38,164 bases of DNA from Clostridia bacterium (GTDB lineage Bacteria; Bacillota; Clostridia; Christensenellales; CAG-138): contig JAUNJX010000001.1 of NCBI GenBank assembly GCA_030533005.1, positions 1-38,164 on the forward strand. The letters run 5' to 3'. The translations under genes and the position numbers were made by a program. Under the pieces are notes generated by a model, which worked only from the letters and a program-made list of their open reading frames with translations, searched no databases and had not been told where the DNA came from. Shown one piece after another: positions 1 to 7,251 of the stretch. Position 1 is the stretch's first letter, and each line of letters opens with the position of its first letter.

Positions 1-80
1 ACGGTGAGATCATCGATTCCTGCGTCAAGGACGATGCAACGCCCGAAAACGTGGAGGCCATGATCAAAAAGCACATCTAA
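1..80 (+). CDS. C-terminal tail of a probable thioredoxin (5' end outside window)
   Basis: Only the last 25 codons are visible, reading GEIIDSCVKDD...VEAMIKKHI before TAA at 78-80. The charged C-terminal helix preceded by a 'GEIID' strand fits the end of a thioredoxin, and thioredoxin and thioredoxin reductase genes usually sit just upstream of grdA because thioredoxin reduces the selenoprotein during turnover. The CxxC active site lies outside the window, so the identification rests on a short tail plus neighbourhood. Other small proteins of the glycine reductase locus are possible. Confidence 0.4.
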   Translation, partial: GEIIDSCVKDDATPENVEAMIKKHI

Positions 81-99
81 GGTGTGCGCCAACGATAGC

Positions 100-117
100 A
101 AGCCCTTAGCGGGGCTT
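100..117 (+). other. small stem-loop upstream of grdA
   Basis: AAGCCC (100-105) pairs with GGGCTT (112-117) around a six-base loop. No T-run follows, so it is not a convincing terminator. It lies between the upstream gene and grdA and could be an mRNA processing or stabilising element. The grdA ribosome site (AAAGGAGG, about 137-145) follows it. Confidence 0.35.
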
Positions 118-153
118 CCTATAAAAATATGAGAGAAAAGGAGGAAATGGGAT

Positions 154-624
154 ATGGGCATTTTAGCCGGCAAAAAAGCGATCATCATTGGCGACCGCGA
201 CGGCATTCCCGGCCAGGCCATTGAGGCATGCGCAAAGTCCGCTGGTGCTGACGTAGTGTTTTCCTCAACGGAGTGCTTTGTCTGAACTGCCGCTGGTGCA
301 ATGGATCTGGAGAATCAGAAGCGTGTCAAGGATTTCGCCGAACAGTATGGCCCCGAGAACGTAGTCGTTCTTCTGGGTGCAGCTGAAGGTGAAGCCGCAG
401 GCCTCGCTGCTGAGACGGTCACGAACGGTGACCCCACTTATGCAGGTCCGTTGACAGGAGTCCAGTTGGGACTCAAGGTATACCATGTGTGCGAGCCCGA
501 GATCAAAGCGGAGTTCGATGAAGCCATCTATGACGAACAGGTCAGCATGATGGAAATGGTGCTGGACGTTGACGATATCGTCAACGAGATGAGCGGCATC
601 CGCGAACAGTACTGCAAGTATTAA
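154..624 (+). CDS. grdA: Glycine reductase selenoprotein A (GrdA), with in-frame UGA as selenocysteine
   Basis: GrdA is the small selenoprotein of the glycine/sarcosine/betaine reductase complex. Its selenol takes over the carboxymethyl group from protein B and passes it to protein C, which releases acetyl phosphate. Reading from ATG 154 (good AAAGGAGG upstream) gives [17 protein letters not shown]..., then ECFV, TGA at 283-285, and TAAGAMDLE. This is the family CFVU motif with Sec at residue 44. The frame continues to TAA at 624, giving 156 residues, the normal family length. A caller that treats UGA as stop would report only a fragment starting at ATG 301. A terminator-like hairpin follows, and grdC has its own promoter, so GrdA may be made at a different level from GrdC and GrdD. 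No selA, selB, selC or selD gene is in the window. Confidence 0.95.
283..285 (+). other. UGA recoded as selenocysteine (Sec44 of GrdA)
   Basis: TGA lies in frame inside grdA, two codons after the redox Cys41 codon (tgc 274-276), giving the C-x-x-U pair. Reading continues in the same frame with strong family similarity on both sides, so it is recoding and not a disrupted gene. A bacterial SECIS hairpin is expected immediately 3' within the coding sequence (about 286-330). The region was not folded here. Confidence 0.93.
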
Positions 625-635
625 GGCAACATGCT

Positions 636-667
636 GGGGCATCGGCTTTGCCGTTGCCCCTTCCTTT
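636..667 (+). terminator. Terminator-like hairpin after grdA
   Basis: Ten-base-pair stem with one mismatch: 636-645 (GGGGCATCGG) pairs with 651-660 (CCGTTGCCCC), loop CTTTG, followed by TTCCTTT. The U-tract is interrupted, so it may terminate only partly and act as an attenuator between grdA and grdC. Confidence 0.6.
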
Positions 668-705
668 ATAAAAGGGCGCGTGCTGTGCCCGGATTAGCTT
701 ATTTA

Positions 706-737
706 CCATTGCAGCAATGGCCGTGATGGTTTATAAT
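706..737 (+). promoter_or_regulatory. Promoter of grdC-grdD with palindromic operator over the -35 box
   Basis: A -35 TTGCAG (709-714) and a perfect -10 TATAAT (732-737) are 17 bp apart. The -35 is embedded in a perfect palindrome CCATTGC-A-GCAATGG (706-720), a layout typical of repressor binding. Initiation near 744 would leave a leader of about 35 bases to the grdC ATG. The regulator is not encoded in the window. Confidence 0.65.
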
Positions 738-780
738 AATAAAAATATCACAATTAAAAAACCGGAGAGGATGATTGAAT

Positions 781-2319
781 ATGAAAAGCGTAATCAAAGG
801 CACGGGCTATATACTGGTTCATGCGCCCGACATGGTGCTGCATAACGGCACCACCCAGACCACGGAACGTATCGTGAACCCCGAGAGCGAATACCTGAAA
901 CAGCTGCCCAAGCATATCCGCAGCTTTGAGCAGGTGCTTGCCTACTACCCCAACCAGGTCTATATTGGCAACCTGACGCCGGATGAGCTGGCGGAAGTGC
1001 CGCAGCCCTGGTGTGACAAGGAATGCCCCAAGACGGACAGATACGGCCAGTTTGGCCAGATCATGCCGCAGGAGGAGTTCCTTCTGCTTATGCAGGCGTG
1101 CGATGTGTTCGACCTTGTTTTGTTGGATAAGGATTTTGTCGCCGCGCATAAGGAGCAGCTCGCCGCCAACCCCATCATCGACGAGAGTATCATGGCGCGC
1201 GTCAAGGATGGCGTGGAGGCTTCGGAGATCGAGCATCTGGTGAAGGACGAGCATTCCGAGGGTCTGTATAACCATGATAAGCTGGTGGGCTGCGTGAAGC
1301 GCGCGCATGATATCGATACGAACCTCTCCGCCCACGTTATGCATGAAAACCTTGTATCCAAGGCGTCCTCTGTGATGTCCCTGCTGTCCGCTGTCAAGAA
1401 TGCGGGGATAGAGAAGGACGAAGTGGAATACGTTATCGACTGCGCCGAGGAAGCCTGCGGCGATATGAACCAGCGCGGCGGCGGCAACTTTGCAAAGAGT
1501 GCTGCGGAGATCGCAGGCTTGATGTCTGCAACCGGTTCCGACGCGCGCGGCTTCTGCGCCGCACCTGCCCATGCCATGATCGAGGCGGCGGCGCTGGTAG
1601 CCTCCGGCGCGTACAAAACCGTTATCGTGACGGCCGGCGGCTGCACCGCCAAGCTTGGCATGAACGGTAAAGACCATGTTAAGAAGGATCTGCCGGTGAT
1701 GGAGGACATGATCGGCGGCTTTGCCGTGGTCGTGACCCGCGATGATGGCGTCAGCCCCGAGATCAATCTCGACCTTCTGGGTCGTCACTGCGTAGGCACC
1801 GGTTCCGCGCCGCAGGCCGTCATTTCGAGCCTCGTGACCGATCCCTTGGATCGCAACGGCCTCAAGATCACGGATATCGACAAGTATTCGCCCGAAATGC
1901 AGAATCCCGACATCACCAAGCCCGCGGGCGCAGGCGATGTGCCGCTGGCAAACTACAAGATGATCGCAGCGCTTGCTGTCAAGCGCGGCGAGCTTGAAAA
2001 GGCGGAGCTTGCAAACTTCGCACCCAAGCACGGCCTGACCGGCTGGGCGCCCACGCAGGGTCATATCCCCTCCGGCGTGCCGTATATCGGCTTTGCCCGC
2101 AACGACATCATGGCGGGCAAATTAAAGCGCGTCATGATCATCGGCAAGGGCTCCTTGTTCCTTGGCCGTATGACCAACCTCTTTGACGGCGTATCCTTTG
2201 TGATACAGACCAATTCCGGCGCGGAAGCCGTCGGCGGCGTGAGCGAGGAAGAAATCAAGGGCATGATCGCCAAGGCGATGAAGGATTTTGCAGCAACGCT
2301 TATGAGCCAAGGCGAGTGA
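781..2319 (+). CDS. grdC: Glycine reductase protein C, beta subunit (GrdC)
   Basis: GrdC and GrdD form protein C, which accepts the carboxymethyl-selenide from GrdA, generates an acetyl thioester and releases acetyl phosphate by phosphorolysis. The 512-residue product, beginning MKSVIKGTGYILVHAPDMVL, matches family length. It contains the C-G-D-M-N-Q-R-G-G-G stretch and an APAHAMIEAAALVASG segment reminiscent of the FabH/thiolase fold that GrdC is known to resemble. ATG 781 is chosen because GGAGAGG (764-770) lies 10 bases upstream. A TTG two codons earlier is too close to that site. grdD starts ten bases after the stop, so the pair is translated from one message. Very likely cytoplasmic. Confidence 0.93.
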   Translation: MKSVIKGTGYILVHAPDMVLHNGTTQTTERIVNPESEYLKQLPKHIRSFEQVLAYYPNQVYIGNLTPDELAEVPQPWCDKECPKTDRYGQFGQIMPQEEFLLLMQACDVFDLVLLDKDFVAAHKEQLAANPIIDESIMARVKDGVEASEIEHLVKDEHSEGLYNHDKLVGCVKRAHDIDTNLSAHVMHENLVSKASSVMSLLSAVKNAGIEKDEVEYVIDCAEEACGDMNQRGGGNFAKSAAEIAGLMSATGSDARGFCAAPAHAMIEAAALVASGAYKTVIVTAGGCTAKLGMNGKDHVKKDLPVMEDMIGGFAVVVTRDDGVSPEINLDLLGRHCVGTGSAPQAVISSLVTDPLDRNGLKITDIDKYSPEMQNPDITKPAGAGDVPLANYKMIAALAVKRGELEKAELANFAPKHGLTGWAPTQGHIPSGVPYIGFARNDIMAGKLKRVMIIGKGSLFLGRMTNLFDGVSFVIQTNSGAEAVGGVSEEEIKGMIAKAMKDFAATLMSQGE

Positions 2320-2329
2320 GGGTAAAGCT

Positions 2330-3481
2330 ATGAGCAAACGAGAACAAACCATAATAGCAAAGGCCTTTATGGAAATGGCGGACGGCTTGGAGCACGGCAG
2401 CTATGGCGCGCGCCCCAAGATCGCGCTGACGGGCATGGGCAGCGAGCATGGCGAAGAAAATGCCATGGCCGCAGCCTTGATGGCCGCTGCTAAGGGCGTG
2501 GATGTGTATTACATCGGCACGCTGGAAGCTAACGGCGTTACCACCGTCAAGGTGGCGAACGACGAAGAAGGCCATAAACGGATGGACGAGATGCTCGCAA
2601 GCGGTGAAGTGGACGGCGCTGTCACCATGCACTATCCGTTCCCCATCGGCGTTTCCACCGTGGGTCGTGTTGTTACCCCCGCTAAGGGTAAGGAAATGTT
2701 TGTGGCGAATACGACGGGCACCTCCAGCGTAGATCGCATCGAGGGCATGATCAAAAACGCCATCTGCGGCGTGATCACGGCTAAAGCCTGCGGCGTTGCA
2801 GACCCCACCATCGGTATTCTGAACGTGGACGGCGCGCGCCAGACGGAGATGGCTCTCAAGCAGCTGCAAGAGGGCGGCTATGATATTCATTTCGCAGAAT
2901 CCTCCCGTGCGGACGGCGGCTGCGTGATGCGCGGCAACGACGTGCTGCAGGGCTCCCCCGACGTGATGGTCATGGATTCTTTGACGGGCAACGTCATGAT
3001 CAAGATGCTTTCGGCATACACCACGGGCGGCAGCTTTGAGTCCACCGGCTACGGCTACGGCCCCGGCATCGGCAAGGGCTATGATAAGCTGATCCTCATC
3101 ATCTCCCGCGCTTCGGGTGCTCCGCTGATCGCCAACGCTTTGGAATTCGCAGCCAAGCTTGTGCGCGGCAAGGTGTTCAAGGTAGCGGCGGAGGAATTCG
3201 ACAAGGCCGAAAAAGCGGGTCTGAACAAGATACTGGAAGCCCGCAAGGAAGCTGCGAAGCCCGCCGCCGAGGAAACGGTGTCCGCGCCCCCCGCGGAGCC
3301 TGTGACCGCCAGCATACCGGGTATAGAGGTCATGGATCTGGAGGATGCGGTGCAGGTGCTGTGGAAAGCCGGTATCTATGCGGAATCCGGCATGGGCTGC
3401 ACGGGTCCCTTGGTCATGATGAGCGACGCCAATCACGAAAAAGCGCTGGAGCTTTTGAAAAAAGCCGGTTATGTAGGCTAA
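2330..3481 (+). CDS. grdD: Glycine reductase protein C, alpha subunit (GrdD)
   Basis: GrdD is the partner of GrdC and carries the cysteine on which the acetyl thioester is thought to form. The 383-residue length is that of the family. The C-terminal motif SGMGCTGP is present, with its cysteine at residue 357, matching the essential C-terminal cysteine described for characterised GrdD proteins. An alanine/proline-rich linker (about residues 305-328) joins the main domain to this tail. The start has GAGGG a few bases upstream and lies ten bases after the grdC stop. The TAA stop overlaps the AGGAGG ribosome site of the next gene. The product, acetyl phosphate, would yield ATP through acetate kinase, which is not in this window. 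Confidence 0.93.
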   Translation: MSKREQTIIAKAFMEMADGLEHGSYGARPKIALTGMGSEHGEENAMAAALMAAAKGVDVYYIGTLEANGVTTVKVANDEEGHKRMDEMLASGEVDGAVTMHYPFPIGVSTVGRVVTPAKGKEMFVANTTGTSSVDRIEGMIKNAICGVITAKACGVADPTIGILNVDGARQTEMALKQLQEGGYDIHFAESSRADGGCVMRGNDVLQGSPDVMVMDSLTGNVMIKMLSAYTTGGSFESTGYGYGPGIGKGYDKLILIISRASGAPLIANALEFAAKLVRGKVFKVAAEEFDKAEKAGLNKILEARKEAAKPAAEETVSAPPAEPVTASIPGIEVMDLEDAVQVLWKAGIYAESGMGCTGPLVMMSDANHEKALELLKKAGYVG

Positions 3482-3492
3482 GGAGGCCAACT

Positions 3493-3786
3493 ATGAAAGT
3501 CAATGATGTGATTCAAAAGGTGGAAAAAGACCTTAGCGCGGAAGAACTTGTGGATTTGGTAGCCAATCATAACCGTCAGGTGGATCTGCTTTTTGCCCAG
3601 ACGAAAACGGACGCAGACGGCTATTTGACATGGGATGCCGAGAACTGGACCTCCGTGGACGGCAAGCGCTTCATTTGCAGCTATTCGCTCCAGGGTCGCG
3701 TGCTTTCGGAATACTGCGGCTATAACAAATACGACCTCAAGGGCTACTTCCAGCCGGAAAATGCCAAGGAAATACGGCTGAACTAA
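3493..3786 (+). CDS. Unknown 97-residue protein in the glycine reductase operon
   Basis: No family is recognised. ATG 3493 has a perfect AGGAGG at 3481-3486, fused to the grdD stop codon, so translation is expected to be strong and linked to grdD. The protein is soluble-looking, without a signal peptide or membrane segment. An N-terminal helical part is rich in Asp, Glu, Val and Lys (residues 1-30), and the second half is aromatic, containing LTWDAENWTSVDG and YNKYDLKGYF. There are two cysteines (in FICSYS and EYCGY) but no CxxC pair. A strong terminator follows directly, so this is the last gene of the grd transcription unit, which suggests a role in glycine reductase assembly, regulation or substrate handling; that is inference from position only. 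Confidence 0.8.
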   Translation: MKVNDVIQKVEKDLSAEELVDLVANHNRQVDLLFAQTKTDADGYLTWDAENWTSVDGKRFICSYSLQGRVLSEYCGYNKYDLKGYFQPENAKEIRLN

Positions 3787-3809
3787 ATTCTTTCAAACGC
3801 TTGTGCGAC

Positions 3810-3846
3810 AAAAGGCCGCGCTGTTGATTTGACAGCGCGGCCTTTT
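3810..3846 (+). terminator. Rho-independent terminator of the grd operon
   Basis: Perfect 15-bp inverted repeat: AAAAGGCCGCGCTGT (3810-3824) with its complement (3832-3846), seven-base loop, ending in TTTT. It faces the reverse-strand transporter gene and may work in both directions. Confidence 0.92.
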
Positions 3847-3895
3847 CTCATATTACGTTTATCCCCCAAGATGAGTGCCCCCTTTGCCTATAAAG

Positions 3896-3927
3896 AAAAA
3901 ACCCGGCCGCGATGCGGCCGGGTTTTT
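3896..3927 (-). terminator. Rho-independent terminator of the AgcS transporter gene
   Basis: Inverted repeat AAAAAACCCGGCCGC / GCGGCCGGGTTTTT with a GAT loop, just past the reverse-strand stop at 3946. T-runs flank both sides, so it can act bidirectionally, giving two back-to-back terminators between convergent genes. Confidence 0.9.
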
Positions 3928-3945
3928 GTTGTACCAAACGATGCT

Positions 3946-5370
3946 TTAGGCTTTGAGATCCCTGTTGAAGTGCTCTGCGCTGTACTCTCTGACCAGCTTG
4001 TAAACCACGGGGGAGAGGGCGAGCAGTGCGATCAGGTTGGGGATCGCCATGAGGGCGTTGAGGGTATCCGCGATATCCCAAGCAAGACCCAGATTCATGG
4101 TAGCGCCAACGATGACCATGAGGCAGAAGATGATCTGATAGGGCTTGATCGCCTTGGTGCCAAACAAGAACTCTGCGCAGCGCGTACCATACAAGCCCCA
4201 GCTTAGGATGGTAGAGGCTGCGAACAGCGATATGCCGATCGCCACCACGATGGTAGCGCCCGGGCCGTACACCATGGAGAAAGCGGCATTGGTCAGCGCG
4301 ACGCCGGGATTCTCGCCATAGGGGATGGGCGTGCCGCTCATGAGGATAACCAGAGCGGTCATGGTGCAGATAACGGTGGTGTCAGCAAATACCTCGAAGA
4401 TGCCGTAGAGACCCTGATCCACGGGGCCCGGAGTTTCAGCAGCAGCATGGGCGATGGGTGCTGAGCCAAGGCCGGCTTCGTTGGAGAACACGCCGCGGGA
4501 TACGCCGCGCTTCGCAGCCTCGATCAAGGTGATACCCAGTGCGCCGCCAACGATCGCGGAGGGATTGAAAGCGCCGACGAACACCTGACGGATGACTTCG
4601 GGGAATCTGCCGATGTTGATGAAGATCAGAATCAGCGCGGAAACGATATAGATGATAGCCATGACGGGAACCAGCTTTTCTGTAACAGCGCCGATACGCT
4701 TGATGCCGCCGAGGTAGGTCAGCGCGCAGATCACAGCCATCACAATACCGATGATCAGGCAGATGATGCCTTCAGAGCCGATCGTGGAGGGAACCACGGT
4801 GGTGACGGCGGAGGTGATGGAGGTGGCGATGGAGTTGATCTGGGTCATGTTGCCGATACCGAAAGCGCACAGCGCGCCCAATACGGCAAATACGCTGCCC
4901 AGCCAAGCCCATTTTTTGCCCAAGCCGTTCTTGATGTAGTACATGGGGCCGCCGATCCAGTCGCCTTTTTCGTTGCGTTCACGGTACTTGATGGAAAGCG
5001 TGACTTCACAGAACTTGGTGCACATGCCGACCAGAGCGGACAGCTCCATCCAGAACACGGCGCCCGGGCCGCCCAACGCGATAGCGCCGGTAACGCCCAC
5101 GATGTTGCCCGTGCCGACGGTGGCCGCCAGCGCTGTCGTTACAGCCTGTATAGGGGTGATAGCGCCTTCACCGGCTTCGACTTTTTCGCCTTTTTTGAAC
5201 ACCTTGCCGATGGTGTTTTTCAGGGCATAACCAAAGTGCCTGAATTGGAACCAGTCCATCTTGATGGTCAGGTAAATACCTGTACCGACGATCAGGATCA
5301 GCATGGGGATACCCCAGACGATGCCGTTGATCGTGCTGTTGATTGCCGCTATTTTGTCAAATAGACTCAC
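3946..5370 (-). CDS. Sodium:alanine/glycine symporter, AgcS family
   Basis: A 474-residue polytopic inner-membrane protein with about ten hydrophobic segments. Recognised from the N-terminal WGIPMLILIVGTGIYLT region, the GEGAITPIQAVTTALAATVG and GTGNIVGVTGAIALGGPGAVFWM segments, and EAGLGSAPIAHAAA, all typical of the AgcS/DagA alanine or glycine:cation symporters. It begins with GTG at 5370, supported by GGAGG eight bases upstream. A sigma-A-like promoter lies about 110 bases upstream and a terminator follows, so it is monocistronic. Lying next to the glycine reductase operon, it is most simply a glycine or alanine importer feeding Stickland fermentation; the exact substrate cannot be read from sequence. 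Confidence 0.92.
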   Translation of the reverse strand: MSLFDKIAAINSTINGIVWGIPMLILIVGTGIYLTIKMDWFQFRHFGYALKNTIGKVFKKGEKVEAGEGAITPIQAVTTALAATVGTGNIVGVTGAIALGGPGAVFWMELSALVGMCTKFCEVTLSIKYRERNEKGDWIGGPMYYIKNGLGKKWAWLGSVFAVLGALCAFGIGNMTQINSIATSITSAVTTVVPSTIGSEGIICLIIGIVMAVICALTYLGGIKRIGAVTEKLVPVMAIIYIVSALILIFINIGRFPEVIRQVFVGAFNPSAIVGGALGITLIEAAKRGVSRGVFSNEAGLGSAPIAHAAAETPGPVDQGLYGIFEVFADTTVICTMTALVILMSGTPIPYGENPGVALTNAAFSMVYGPGATIVVAIGISLFAASTILSWGLYGTRCAEFLFGTKAIKPYQIIFCLMVIVGATMNLGLAWDIADTLNALMAIPNLIALLALSPVVYKLVREYSAEHFNRDLKA

Positions 5371-5479
5371 GATAAAACCTCCATAAATAAAAATTACCCA
5401 ATCGGTTAGAAGTGCTGTGGTTGCTGTGTGCGATATGGCGATTTGGATGAGAGTAAGGATTCACCGTTGGGCTTTGTGT

Positions 5480-5509
5480 ATTATAGCGTCTGCAAAGGGG
5501 TGGCTACAA
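5480..5509 (-). promoter_or_regulatory. Promoter of the AgcS transporter gene
   Basis: On the reverse strand, -35 TTGTAG (5504-5509) and a perfect -10 TATAAT (5480-5485) are separated by 18 bp. The start of transcription near 5473 would leave a leader of about 100 bases. Confidence 0.6.
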
Positions 5510-5613
5510 TACGCTTTGGCCTTTCTGTACGGGACGTTAGCGGAAAACGATTTTTTCTTAACACGTCATAAACGACACACATTTGCATGTGTAGAGGATC
5601 ACCAGAGGGCATG

Positions 5614-5653
5614 GGAGCCGCGTCCCAAAGACGCGGCCCCATGTGTTTTTTTA
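5614..5653 (+). terminator. Terminator-like hairpin with a forward-strand T-run
   Basis: GCCGCGT (5617-5623) pairs with ACGCGGC (5631-5637), extended by two G-C pairs after one mismatch. It is followed on the forward strand by ATGTG and seven Ts (5647-5653). Both neighbouring genes run on the reverse strand, and on that strand no T-run follows. Its role is unclear: either a structural end of the NSS message or the end of an unrecognised forward transcript. Confidence 0.5.
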
Positions 5654-5666
5654 GCAGCCGTATGGC

Positions 5667-7103
5667 CTAGAAGAAATCCTGAATCTGCGCGATCAACACG
5701 ACGACCATGATGGCCGGCACGATGAACTTGAAGCAGATATCCATGATCGCAACAGCGCGAAGCTTGACGCCCGGCGTCTCCGCAACTTCATCCGCCACAA
5801 CCTTGGTGCCGATGACCCATCCGATGATGATGGACATGATGGCAGCGCCCAAAGGCATCATGATACCTTCGGAGATACAATCATAGAAGTCCAGCCAGCA
5901 GTCGATCGCCATGGGGATATTCTCGGTGACGCCCAGGAAGGTGGCCGGAATATCGAGGACAGCGCCGCCTGCGCGACCCGCGCCCAGACCGTCCAGCGCC
6001 ACGGGGATGCCAACCAAGAAAATGATGGCTGCGATGGTAATGGTGAGCTTTTTGCGGTCGGGCTCCTTGCCCTTCTCGATCTGCTTGTCGATGAGGTAGG
6101 CCGTGCAGACCTCAAGCAGGGAGATGGAGGAGGTGATGGCCGCCAGGAACACGAGGAAGTAGAACAGGAAGCCCATCAGGTTGCCGATGAAGCCGCCCAT
6201 ACCGACGTTGAATACCTCGTGCAGGGTGATGAACAGCAAGCCGGGGCCTGCGCCGTATTCCTGACCGAACGCCGCGCAAGCGGGCAGGACGGCCATAGCG
6301 GCACAGATGGCGAAGCAGGTGTCCGCGATGGGGATGATGATCATGTTGGATTCAAGGTTCTGCTCCTTGCCAAGATAGGAGCCGTAGGTGATCATGCAGC
6401 CCATGCCCAGAGACAGCGAGAAGAACATCTGGCCGGCTGCGGTTTTGAGCACCGTGAAGAAGTCCGTAGTCAGAATCGAGAAGTCCGGAACGAAGGCGAA
6501 TTTGTAGCCCTCGCCCGCACCCGGCTGGCATGCCACATAGATGATGACCACGATGAGGATCGCGGCCAGTGCGGGCATGGCGATCTTGGTGAACTTTTCG
6601 ATGCCGCCCTCGATGCCGCCCGCGACGATGATGATGTTGACGGCCATGAAGATGGCGTAGTAGGCCATCATGCCGGCTGCGTTGGTGGTGAAGGAACCGA
6701 AGAAGTCACCGCCGCCCAGACCTTCAAAGCCGGAGCCGCCAAATATCTGCATAATGAAGCCGATCATGTAACGCAGCACCATGCCGCCCAGAACGCTGTA
6801 GAAAGCCAGAATGAAGAAGCCGGAGGCTACGCCCATGTAGCCGACCCAAGTCCACTTCTTGCCAATCGCCGCGTAGGTGCCGACCGCGCCGCGACCATAC
6901 TTGCGACCCAATGCCAGTTCGCCGAGCATGGTGGCGAAGCCGACAAAGATGACCAACAGCAGATAGACGAGAAGGAAGGCGCCGCCGCCGCACTTACCCA
7001 TCTTGTACGGGAAGCCCCAGATGTTGCCAAGGCCTACCGCGCTGCCGATTGCCGCCATCAGGAATCCAAATGTGGACCCCCATTGACCACGTTGTTCTTC
7101 CAT
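5667..7103 (-). CDS. Sodium-dependent amino-acid transporter, NSS/SNF family
   Basis: A 478-residue inner-membrane protein of the neurotransmitter:sodium symporter family (LeuT fold). The first helix has the family signature GFLMAAIGSAVGLGNIWGFPY, in which unwound-helix residues bind sodium and substrate. Further family segments are GGGAFLLVYLLL, the FFSLSLGMGCMITYGSYL helix and FLAAITSSISLLEV. Bacterial members usually carry 11-12 helices and import amino acids such as tryptophan, tyrosine, leucine or alanine; the substrate here is not determinable. ATG 7103 has AGGAGG on the reverse strand at good spacing. It has its own promoter (7222-7251) and lies upstream of the AgcS gene on the same strand, about 300 bases away. 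Confidence 0.92.
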   Translation of the reverse strand: MEEQRGQWGSTFGFLMAAIGSAVGLGNIWGFPYKMGKCGGGAFLLVYLLLVIFVGFATMLGELALGRKYGRGAVGTYAAIGKKWTWVGYMGVASGFFILAFYSVLGGMVLRYMIGFIMQIFGGSGFEGLGGGDFFGSFTTNAAGMMAYYAIFMAVNIIIVAGGIEGGIEKFTKIAMPALAAILIVVIIYVACQPGAGEGYKFAFVPDFSILTTDFFTVLKTAAGQMFFSLSLGMGCMITYGSYLGKEQNLESNMIIIPIADTCFAICAAMAVLPACAAFGQEYGAGPGLLFITLHEVFNVGMGGFIGNLMGFLFYFLVFLAAITSSISLLEVCTAYLIDKQIEKGKEPDRKKLTITIAAIIFLVGIPVALDGLGAGRAGGAVLDIPATFLGVTENIPMAIDCWLDFYDCISEGIMMPLGAAIMSIIIGWVIGTKVVADEVAETPGVKLRAVAIMDICFKFIVPAIMVVVLIAQIQDFF

Positions 7104-7192
7104 ACCTTACAAAACCTCCTTAAAAAATAATGACCTTGCGAGATGCTATGACATGCGCCGCCGATATGAGGGTAATGGCATTGCATACCATA

Positions 7193-7251
7193 CCTGTATG
7201 TATGTAACTACAGGCAACATTATCATAGGGGAAACCGTGGCAACTTGTCAA
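7193..7251 (-). promoter_or_regulatory. Promoter of the NSS transporter gene with an inverted repeat at the start site
   Basis: On the reverse strand a perfect -35 TTGACA (7246-7251) is 18 bp from -10 TATGAT (7222-7227). Just downstream, at the expected start of transcription, CCTGTA (7193-7198) and TACAGG (7209-7214) form an inverted repeat with a ten-base centre. It could be an operator or a 5' hairpin on the mRNA. The leader is about 110 bases. Confidence 0.65.

Noticed and set aside
754..2064. Long reverse-strand frame (436 codons) opposite grdC
   Set aside because: It mirrors a strongly recognised gene in a GC-rich coding region, has no ribosome site, and reads as a His/Arg/Gly-rich sequence typical of antisense frames.
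2300..3490. Reverse-strand frame of 396 codons opposite grdD
   Set aside because: Same reasons; it is a shadow of grdD with no family resemblance.
5417..5710. Forward 97-codon frame between the two transporter genes
   Set aside because: No ribosome site, arginine-rich composition, and it runs through a terminator-like hairpin and the start of the opposite transporter gene.
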